A stretch of DNA of 5,596 nucleotides from an uncultured Clostridia bacterium (GTDB lineage Bacteria > Bacillota_A > Clostridia > Christensenellales > Aristaeellaceae): positions 1 to 5,596 of the forward strand of contig CAMVDI010000120.1 in the NCBI GenBank assembly GCA_947166205.1, read 5' to 3'. A program made the position numbers and the translations under genes. Below are positions 1 to 5,124 of the stretch, piece by piece (position 1 is the first letter of the stretch; the number at the start of each line of letters is the position of its first letter). The notes under the pieces were generated by a model. That model made no database searches. It had not been told where the DNA came from and saw only the letters and a program-made list of their open reading frames with translations.

Positions 1-7
1 AACAGGG

Positions 8-787
8 ATGAAACAATACACATTCAACGCGGAAACCGTCCGGGACAGGCTGGTCGAGGCGATCCGGGACACGGCCCGGGACCAGGGCTTCAGCAGGGTT
101 GTGCTGGGAATTTCCGGCGGCAAGGATTCCACGGTGACCGCGGCGCTGTGCGCGCGGGCGCTGGGGAAGGAAAACGTGTACGGCGTGATGATGCCGGACG
201 GGGTCCAGAAGGACCTGAACGACAGCCTCCGGGTCTGTGCCGCCCTGGGGATCCGGCAGAGGACGGTCAATATCGGCGGAATCCATGACGCGCTCCGGGC
301 GGTCACGGACCAGGCGGAAACCACGGCCGGGGAAGGGGAATTCGCCATTCCGCCGAGCCGGCAGTCGGGCGTCAACGTGCCGCCCCGGCTGCGGATGACC
401 GTGCTGCGGTATATTGCCCAGGCCCTGAACGCCCGGCTGGCCGGGACGGGCAACCTGAGCGAGATCGTCGTCGGATACTGCACCAAGGACGGGGATACCT
501 CCTGCGATTTCTCCGTGCTGGGAAAACTGACCAGCGTCGAGGTGGTCCGGGTCGGACTGACGATGGAGGAGCTGCCCCGGGACCTGGTGGAGAAAACGCC
601 GGCGGACGGCCTGACGGGACGCAGCGATGAGGAAAACCTCGGCATCCGCTATCAGGACATTCACAGCTATATCCGCCTGGGGAGCAGCGGGGACGGGGAG
701 ACGGACGAAAAGATCCGGAAACGGGAAAAGGCGAACATGCACAAGCGCCGCATGCCCCTGACGCTGGATCCGTTTGAAGGCATGTAA
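8..787 (+). CDS. nadE: NAD synthetase, ammonia-dependent
   Basis: This cytoplasmic enzyme makes NAD from nicotinate adenine dinucleotide, ammonia and ATP, the last step of NAD synthesis. The 259-residue protein is an N-type ATP pyrophosphatase: the PP-loop SGGKDS lies at residues 36-41, followed by the family blocks GTGNLSE (146-152), GYCTKDGD (156-163) and KTPADGL (196-202), and a C-terminal HKR (245-247). There is no N-terminal nitrilase/glutaminase domain and the length fits the short NH3-dependent class, so ammonia rather than glutamine should be the nitrogen donor. The start is not fully secured. Only seven bases precede it, no in-frame stop is visible, and the AGGG touching the ATG is too close to be a ribosome binding site. 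The N-terminus nevertheless fits the family length. pncB follows after 28 bases, consistent with an NAD-salvage operon. Confidence 0.95.
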   Translation: MKQYTFNAETVRDRLVEAIRDTARDQGFSRVVLGISGGKDSTVTAALCARALGKENVYGVMMPDGVQKDLNDSLRVCAALGIRQRTVNIGGIHDALRAVTDQAETTAGEGEFAIPPSRQSGVNVPPRLRMTVLRYIAQALNARLAGTGNLSEIVVGYCTKDGDTSCDFSVLGKLTSVEVVRVGLTMEELPRDLVEKTPADGLTGRSDEENLGIRYQDIHSYIRLGSSGDGETDEKIRKREKANMHKRRMPLTLDPFEGM

Positions 788-802
788 TTCCGTGAAGACG
801 AG

Positions 803-807
803 GGAGG
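803..807 (+). promoter_or_regulatory. Ribosome binding site of pncB
   Basis: GGAGG stands 8 bases before the ATG at 816. This selects 816 as the pncB start over the in-frame ATG at 774, which lies inside the end of nadE, has no such site, and would add 14 residues absent from the family. Confidence 0.8.
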
Positions 808-815
808 AAGAGAAA

Positions 816-2009
816 ATGAAACTGGAACCGATTGTGATTTCCCTGCTGGATACCGACCTGTACAAGTTCAACATGGATCAGGTGATCTTTCACAAGCATA
901 CGAACCTGAGCGGTGAATACTATTTCCGCTGCCGGAACGAAGGCGTCCGGTTCACACCGGAGATGTTCCGCGAAATCAACGCACAGATCGACCACCTGTG
1001 CGGACTGCGGTTCACAAAGGAAGAGCTGGACTATCTGCGCTCCATCCGGTTCATCAAGGACGACTATGTGGAATTCCTCCGGCTGTGGCATCCGATCCGG
1101 GATTATGTGGAAACCGCCCTGGACGAGGACGGGCAGCTTCGGATCGTCGTGCGGGGGCCCCTGTTCTCGGCGATGCAGTTCGAGATCTATCTGCTGGAGA
1201 TCGTGAACGAGGTCTATTTCCGCATGAAATACGACTACGGGACCCTGCTGGCCTCCGCCAGGGAGCGGCTGGACCGGAAGATCGCGGATTTCCGCAGCGG
1301 AAAATACACGTTCTCCTTCGCCGAATTCGGCGCCCGCCGCCGGCTCAGCCGGGAATGGGAGGAGACGGTGATCCGCCGGCTGACTTCGGAGACAAAGAAC
1401 TGCGTCGGCACCTCCAACGTATACTTCGCCATGAAGTACAACCTGACGCCGATCGGTACATACGCGCATGAGTTCGTCCAGATGTACCAGGGCATTGATT
1501 CCATTCCGCTGGCCTACACCAACCACCAGGCGCTGGAGGACTGGTATGACGAGTACCGGGGCGACAACGGAACCGCCCTGACGGATACGGTCACCACGGA
1601 CCTCTTCCTGCTGGACTTCAACCGGTCCATGGTCAACAACTTCACGGGCGTGCGGCATGACAGCGGGGATCCGTATGCCTGGGGTGAAAAGATGATCGCC
1701 CATTATAAAAAATACGGGGCGGACCCGAAGACGAAGCTGCTGCTGTTCAGCGACAGCCTGGACTTCGATAAGGCGCAGGCGCTGTACGATTATTTCCGGG
1801 ACCGGGCCAGGGTGTCCTTCGGCATCGGCACCTTCTGCTCCAACGATACCTGCGAGCAGGCGCTGAACATCGTCATCAAGCTTCAGACGGTGAACGGCCG
1901 GGCAGTGGCGAAGCTGTCCGACAGCCCGGGAAAGGCCATGTGCCGGGATGAGGAATACCTGGAGTACCTGAAGCGCTCGGTGGCTTTCCGGCTGAAACGG
2001 GAACAATAA
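816..2009 (+). CDS. pncB: Nicotinate phosphoribosyltransferase
   Basis: This enzyme joins nicotinate to PRPP to give nicotinate mononucleotide, helped by ATP hydrolysis; it is the entry step of Preiss-Handler NAD salvage. The 397-residue protein starts with the family signature LLDTDLYKFNMDQ (residues 10-22). It has GTYAHEF with His218 at the place of the autophosphorylated histidine, the block RHDSGDP (280-286), FSDSLD, FGIGTFCSND, and a late VAKLSDSPGK. The length of about 400 residues fits bacterial PncB. The start at 816 is chosen because of the GGAGG 8 bases upstream and because this N-terminus begins directly at the conserved core. It lies 28 bases after nadE with no terminator between them, so the two are probably cotranscribed. 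A double hairpin with a T tract follows the stop. No missing key residue was noticed. Confidence 0.95.
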   Translation: MKLEPIVISLLDTDLYKFNMDQVIFHKHTNLSGEYYFRCRNEGVRFTPEMFREINAQIDHLCGLRFTKEELDYLRSIRFIKDDYVEFLRLWHPIRDYVETALDEDGQLRIVVRGPLFSAMQFEIYLLEIVNEVYFRMKYDYGTLLASARERLDRKIADFRSGKYTFSFAEFGARRRLSREWEETVIRRLTSETKNCVGTSNVYFAMKYNLTPIGTYAHEFVQMYQGIDSIPLAYTNHQALEDWYDEYRGDNGTALTDTVTTDLFLLDFNRSMVNNFTGVRHDSGDPYAWGEKMIAHYKKYGADPKTKLLLFSDSLDFDKAQALYDYFRDRARVSFGIGTFCSNDTCEQALNIVIKLQTVNGRAVAKLSDSPGKAMCRDEEYLEYLKRSVAFRLKREQ

Positions 2010-2023
2010 GCGGCGAATTTTCC

Positions 2024-2073
2024 GCGGCGGACGGAGCGGAAAACGTCCGCCGCAGCACTGCTGCGCCTTTTTT
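2024..2073 (+). terminator. Overlapping double hairpin with T tract after pncB
   Basis: Fourteen bases after the pncB stop lies a perfect 10-bp inverted repeat (GCGGCGGACG at 2024-2033, CGTCCGCCGC at 2044-2053, 10-base loop). A second stem, CGCAGC (2051-2056) with GCTGCG (2060-2065) and loop ACT, shares bases 2051-2053 with the first. It is followed by CC and six T (2068-2073). The second stem plus T tract has the form of an intrinsic terminator. The two stems cannot both form fully, so the first may compete with or stack on the second. It separates the nadE-pncB pair from the next genes; whether read-through occurs cannot be told from sequence. Confidence 0.65.
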
Positions 2074-2094
2074 GAACCCCGAAACCGGCCCAAA

Positions 2095-2108
2095 CAGGCG
2101 TGTGCCTG
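2095..2108 (+). other. Small hairpin in the leader of the next gene
   Basis: CAGGC (2095-2099) pairs with GCCTG (2104-2108) around a GTGT loop, nine bases before the ribosome binding site of the 2132 gene. It is short and could be chance. No convincing -35/-10 promoter pair was found in 2074-2117, so the promoter of the downstream genes is unidentified or transcription reads through the preceding hairpins. Confidence 0.25.
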
Positions 2109-2131
2109 AAATCGAAAAGGAGGAATGAAGT

Positions 2132-2689
2132 ATGAACGCGCTGGACGGAATCTGCGGAAAAGTGGCGCCGGGGCTTTGCCGGCTGTCCATGGGCGGCGGG
2201 ATCGCGGTGAAAACCTCTTCGGGGTACCGCACCTATGACGCCGAACACCGCCGCCTGACGAACTGCGACCGGTTTGTGCTGGACATCGGCGACGATTTCT
2301 TCTTTGTGGTGCCGACGAACCGGGTCAGGGCCGGGGACATCATCCTGGCCGGCGGGAAACCCAAATGCGTGACGGAGACGGGGGACAGCTCCCTGACAGC
2401 CATCAACTTTGAGAACGCGACCGTTGAAACGTTGCTGCCGGAACATCATCTTTTCATGGGAAATACCTACCCTTCCGGAAAGATCGTATCCTTGATGGGC
2501 CGGAACGGCGTGACGGGGAAAAAGGGCACGGGGAAGCTGATGAAGTACATGATCCTTTCCGGAATGCTGAAGGGAAAGGAGAACGGGCTTTCCGGAATCC
2601 TGCCGCTGATGCTGCTGGGCGGGAAGAACGGGTTTATGGACGATCTGTTTGACGAGGACGACGAGGAGGAAGAAAAAGAGGAGGCGTGA
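2132..2689 (+). CDS. Protein of unknown function with acidic C-terminal tail
   Basis: I cannot name a family with confidence. The 185-residue protein has no signal peptide. Residues 1-85 look like a compact beta-rich domain: a Gly-rich turn (SMGGGIAVKTSSGYRTY, 19-35), an alternating hydrophobic strand (FVLDIGDDFFFVVP, 48-61) and VRAGDIILAGGKPKCV (65-80). It has four cysteines at 8, 16, 45 and 79. A middle basic, Gly/Lys-rich stretch is followed by a short hydrophobic segment (GILPLMLLGG), then a strongly acidic tail, nearly all Asp/Glu over the last 16 residues. The start has AAGGAGG (2117-2123) 8 bases upstream. The stop lies two bases before the ATG of the VWA gene, so the two are almost surely cotranscribed and translationally coupled, and the products may act together. 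The acidic tail suggests a binding interface for a basic partner or metal, which is inference only. Confidence 0.85.
   Translation: MNALDGICGKVAPGLCRLSMGGGIAVKTSSGYRTYDAEHRRLTNCDRFVLDIGDDFFFVVPTNRVRAGDIILAGGKPKCVTETGDSSLTAINFENATVETLLPEHHLFMGNTYPSGKIVSLMGRNGVTGKKGTGKLMKYMILSGMLKGKENGLSGILPLMLLGGKNGFMDDLFDEDDEEEEKEEA
2678..2683 (+). promoter_or_regulatory. Ribosome binding site of the VWA gene
   Basis: GAGGAG sits 8 bases before the ATG at 2692 but only 2 bases before the in-frame GTG at 2686. It therefore supports ATG 2692 as the start. The site lies inside the codons for the acidic tail of the preceding gene, so that Glu-rich tail also supplies the purine-rich binding site. Confidence 0.65.
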
Positions 2690-2691
2690 AC

Positions 2692-3564
2692 ATGGGTTAC
2701 GGCTACTGGACAAGAGACAGCTTTATCAGCTACAGCGCCGGAATGGGGCGGAAAACCGACAGCGCGGGAAATCTGGACGGCAGCCTGACGGATCAGCAGC
2801 TGTTCACCCAGCGGGAACTGCATCCGCGGCTGAATCCCCGGAACGTCATCCGCGAGTGCTGTGACAGTGAGGACCATCCGGAAAGCGTTCCCGTGATTCT
2901 GGCGCTGGACGTGACCGGAAGCATGGGAATGGCCTCCGCGGAGGTCGCGAAAAAGATGAACGAGGTCATGACCCGGCTGTATGAAACACTGCCGGACGTG
3001 GAATTCCTGGTCATGGGCATCGGGGACCTGAACTATGACCGGGCACCGGTTCAGATGAGCCAGTTTGAGGCGGATATCCGCATCGCCGAGCAGCTGGACC
3101 TGGTCTTCATGGAACACGGCGGCGGGGGGAACGCGTTTGAATCCTATACGGCCGCGTGGTACATGGGCGCCCGGCATACCCGGCTGGACTGCTGGAAAAG
3201 GGGGAAACGGGGGCTGCTGATCACCATGGGAGACGAGCCGCTGAATCCGTATCTTCCCCGGAAGGAACTGGAATATGTCACGGGGGACAGCCTGCGGGAG
3301 GACGTGGATACGAATCGCCTGTACCGGGAGGCGGCGGAAAAGTACGATATCTGGCACCTGCACGTCTGCCACCGGCAGCCGGACAGGTATCTGGAGCGGG
3401 TCAGGCGTTCCTTCGGAAAGATCCTTCCGGAGGGGCATCTGGTCGAGACCGACCTGGACAGCATCGCGGATACGCTGGTCCGGATTATCACGGAATACGC
3501 CGGCGGCGTGAACGGCGCGGCGGAGGAAACGGAGCCGGCCGGCCTGCGCCTGATCGCCTGGTGA
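2692..3564 (+). CDS. VWA-domain protein (DxTGSM type), cytoplasmic
   Basis: This is a 290-residue protein with a von Willebrand A domain from about residue 65 to 250, preceded by about 65 residues rich in polar and aromatic residues. The metal-site (MIDAS) motif is VILALDVTGSMG with D73, T75 and S77, the DxTGS form rather than DxSxS. A GGGGNAFES block around N147 occupies the place of the second metal loop, and LITMGDEP with D181 that of the third. No signal peptide or membrane segment is visible, so it should act in the cytoplasm. VWA domains usually hold partners through a bound Mg ion; the partner is unknown. The best candidates are the acidic-tailed protein two bases upstream and the PurA-like enzyme 31 bases downstream. 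The start at 2692 is preferred over GTG 2686 by ribosome binding site spacing. It could belong to the TerY-like or alpha-kinase-associated VWA groups; I cannot decide. Confidence 0.88.
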   Translation: MGYGYWTRDSFISYSAGMGRKTDSAGNLDGSLTDQQLFTQRELHPRLNPRNVIRECCDSEDHPESVPVILALDVTGSMGMASAEVAKKMNEVMTRLYETLPDVEFLVMGIGDLNYDRAPVQMSQFEADIRIAEQLDLVFMEHGGGGNAFESYTAAWYMGARHTRLDCWKRGKRGLLITMGDEPLNPYLPRKELEYVTGDSLREDVDTNRLYREAAEKYDIWHLHVCHRQPDRYLERVRRSFGKILPEGHLVETDLDSIADTLVRIITEYAGGVNGAAEETEPAGLRLIAW

Positions 3565-3595
3565 GGGAAGGGCGGAAAAGGGAGGAGGAGAAAGA

Positions 3596-4816
3596 ATGCG
3601 GCGCGCTGTGATCGTGATCGGATGCAGCTACGGGGACGAAGGAAAGGGACTGGCGGCAGCGTGGTCGGCCCGGCGCATGGCGGCGCCTGTGCTGAACGTG
3701 CTGATCAACGGCGGGGCGCAGCGGGGCCATACCGTGGACCTGCCGGACGGGCGGCGGCACGTGTTCCATCATTTCGGCTCAGCGGCGCTGCAGGGCGCGG
3801 TTTCCTGCGCGGACCAGGATTTTCTGGTCAATCCGCTGCTGTATGTCCGGGAACGGGAGGAACTGGAAAAGGAGTTCGGCATCCGGCCCAAGCTGCTGAT
3901 CTCGGAACAGTGCCGCGTATCCACCCCCTGGGATATGATCGCGGGGCAGATTATCGAGGCGTCCAGGGGAAAGCGGCGACACGGATCCTGCGGATGCGGG
4001 ATCAACGAAACGCTGGTGCGGTACCGGGAAACGGACTGGGCGCCGACATGGGGACAGCTTTGCGGGATGGGGGAGGCGGACTGGCGGGAATACTGCCGGC
4101 GAATCGCGGAGGAATACCTTCCGGAGCGGCTGGAACGGATGCGCGCGCCGGCGGACCGGGAATGGCGGGCGGTGATCGGGAATCCGGGGCTGGTGAGCGC
4201 GGCATGGCGTGACCTGCTGGATATGCGGGAGAACACGGCGGCTTTCCGGGACTGGAAAAAGCTGGCGGATGGCTATCCGTCCCTGCTGTTTGAGGCGGGA
4301 CAGGGGTTGGCGCTCGACGCGGAAAACAGGGCGGATTTCCCGTATCTGACGCCGAGCCGGACCACCTCCCGGATCAGCGCGGAGCGCATCGCCGCGCTCT
4401 CCGGGGAAACGGACACGGAGATCCGCTACGTCACCCGGACCTATCTGACGCGCCACGGGGCGGGCCCGTTTCCCACCGAATGCCCGAAGGAACAAATCGG
4501 AGAAGGGATTACCGACCGGACGAACGTGCCGAACCCGCACCAGGAAACGCTGCGCTACGGCCTGTTTGACGGCCCGGCTGTAATGAAACGGGTGCGGGCG
4601 GATCTGGAGGCGGCCCGGGAAGTCCTGCCCGGGGCGGCCTCTGCCGTACTCGTCACCCATTTGAATGAAACGGGCGGCTGCCTGAAGGGGAACACGCGCC
4701 TGGAGGAACTGACCGCGCAGTTTGACCGGGCGGCGGTATCCGGCTGCCCCTGGGACGCGGATGAGATCAACGGCCGGGAGATGGCGGCTGAGCTGGTCAA
4801 GCAGTTGAAAATGTGA
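3596..4816 (+). CDS. Divergent adenylosuccinate synthetase-like ligase
   Basis: This 406-residue PurA homologue belongs to the family that joins IMP and aspartate using GTP. Conserved: the P-loop CSYGDEGKG (10-18) with catalytic Asp14 and Lys17; GGAQRGHT with His45; a GSCGCGI loop (130-136) where PurA has GTTGRGI; FEAGQG with Gln236; and HGAGPFPTE (287-295). Changed: the arginine-rich aspartate loop of PurA (GATTGRRRR) is replaced by DRTNVPNPHQETLRYG (307-322). The guanine-recognising TKLD is THLN (354-357). Only 49 residues follow it, against about 100 in E. coli PurA, and no STGPDR block remains. From this I infer another nucleotide and/or amine substrate. GGAGGAGG (3581-3588) gives a secure start, 31 bases after the VWA gene. 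It could be a poorly conserved true PurA, but loss of both substrate-defining elements argues against this. Confidence 0.85.
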   Translation: MRRAVIVIGCSYGDEGKGLAAAWSARRMAAPVLNVLINGGAQRGHTVDLPDGRRHVFHHFGSAALQGAVSCADQDFLVNPLLYVREREELEKEFGIRPKLLISEQCRVSTPWDMIAGQIIEASRGKRRHGSCGCGINETLVRYRETDWAPTWGQLCGMGEADWREYCRRIAEEYLPERLERMRAPADREWRAVIGNPGLVSAAWRDLLDMRENTAAFRDWKKLADGYPSLLFEAGQGLALDAENRADFPYLTPSRTTSRISAERIAALSGETDTEIRYVTRTYLTRHGAGPFPTECPKEQIGEGITDRTNVPNPHQETLRYGLFDGPAVMKRVRADLEAAREVLPGAASAVLVTHLNETGGCLKGNTRLEELTAQFDRAAVSGCPWDADEINGREMAAELVKQLKM

Positions 4817-4829
4817 TACGATGCCCGGA

Positions 4830-4860
4830 AAGCCATGCGTGCGTCATGCGCGCATGGCTT
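4830..4860 (+). terminator. Strong hairpin after the PurA-like gene
   Basis: AAGCCATGCG (4830-4839) and CGCATGGCTT (4851-4860) are a perfect 10-bp inverted repeat. It extends inward by a G-U pair and two G-C pairs to a five-base loop GTCAT (4843-4847). It begins 13 bases after the stop of the PurA-like gene. Only TTCCTTTCCCC follows, so the T tract is weak. It is either a terminator of low efficiency or an RNA-stability or processing hairpin that separates the operon from the next reading frame. Confidence 0.55.
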
Positions 4861-4887
4861 CCTTTCCCCAAAGAGGAGGAACAGGCC

Positions 4888-4965
4888 ATGAACCAGAATA
4901 TGAGACGGGATGCGGAAACGATCACCGGGCAGGCCATATCAGAAAGAACAAGCGCGCGAACATGA
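4888..4965 (+). pseudogene. Truncated gene start, glycerate 2-kinase-like N-terminus
   Basis: A clean ribosome binding site (AGGAGG, 4874-4879, 8 bases before the ATG) leads into a 25-codon frame. It begins MNQNMRRDAETIT and ends at TGA 4963. The opening pattern (basic residues, then DAExI and an AI a few residues on) resembles from memory the start of type-2 glycerate kinases (GckA/DUF4147 family), which normally continue for about 400 residues. Here the resemblance ends between residues 12 and 17, and the following sequence belongs to genes on the other strand. I read it as the remnant of a gene cut by a rearrangement, or a chimeric assembly join. A genuine 25-residue peptide is possible but less likely. 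The family assignment rests on very few residues and is weak; the truncation is the firmer part. Confidence 0.45.
4920..4945. other. Probable breakpoint between two unrelated segments
   Basis: The + strand gene start at 4888 loses its expected continuation here, and the - strand membrane-protein frame stops at 4922 in the same place, possibly within a third hydrophobic segment. To the left all genes are on + with very GC-rich codons; to the right they are on - with more moderate composition. No inverted-repeat ends or target duplication of an insertion sequence were seen, so a deletion, inversion end or assembly chimera fits better than a simple transposon insertion. Confidence 0.45.
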
Positions 4966-5124
4966 CCGCCCCGGCCCAGTTGCCCGATCCACCCACTCTT
5001 GTCGGCATCAGTGCCAGCATCAGCGGGAGGATATTGAACACGCACGCCCAGCGAGGCAGCGGCGTCCACCCGCTGACAACCGGCACAAGCAGCGACACGC
5101 CGAAGATCAGGAATGGTTTTTCAT
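4922..5124 (-). pseudogene. Small membrane protein gene with apparent one-base frameshift
   Basis: On the - strand an ATG at 5124-5122 has AGGAGG (5137-5132) seven bases upstream and overlaps the protease stop as ATGA, the usual mark of translational coupling. Read as it stands it gives only MKNHS and a stop. If the A5 run (5121-5117) had one more A, it would read MKKPFLIFGVSLLVPVVSGW and continue open for about 66 residues to TGA at 4924-4922. That product shows a first hydrophobic segment (PFLIFGVSLLVPVV), a second (CVFNILPLMLALM) and the start of a third near the end (AVMFARLFFLIW). I therefore call it a frameshifted, probably 3'-truncated small membrane protein gene. Sequencing error in the homopolymer is an equally good explanation. 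No family is recognised. Confidence 0.5.

Noticed and set aside
774..815. Earlier in-frame ATG for pncB
   Set aside because: It would overlap the end of nadE, lacks a ribosome binding site and adds residues before the conserved PncB N-terminus.
372..2093. Very long open frame on the - strand (573 codons) opposite nadE and pncB
   Set aside because: It is a mirror effect of GC-rich codons in two well-supported + strand genes; its translation is low-complexity Arg/Pro/Gly-rich and shows no recognised motif.
2686..2691. GTG start for the VWA gene overlapping the previous stop
   Set aside because: The GAGGAG site is only 2 bases away from the GTG but 8 from the ATG at 2692, and the gain is only two residues.
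2467..3438. Open frame on the - strand (323 codons) opposite the acidic-tail and VWA genes
   Set aside because: The opposite strand carries clear VWA motifs and ribosome binding sites; the antisense product includes a poly-Ser stretch that is merely the complement of the Glu/Asp codons.
3779..4660. Open frame on the - strand (293 codons) opposite the PurA-like gene
   Set aside because: The + strand has unmistakable PurA motifs; the antisense translation is Arg/Pro-rich with no family resemblance.
4860..5120. Insertion sequence or phage attachment site at the breakpoint
   Set aside because: No terminal inverted repeats, direct duplication, transposase or integrase, or tRNA sequence could be found nearby.
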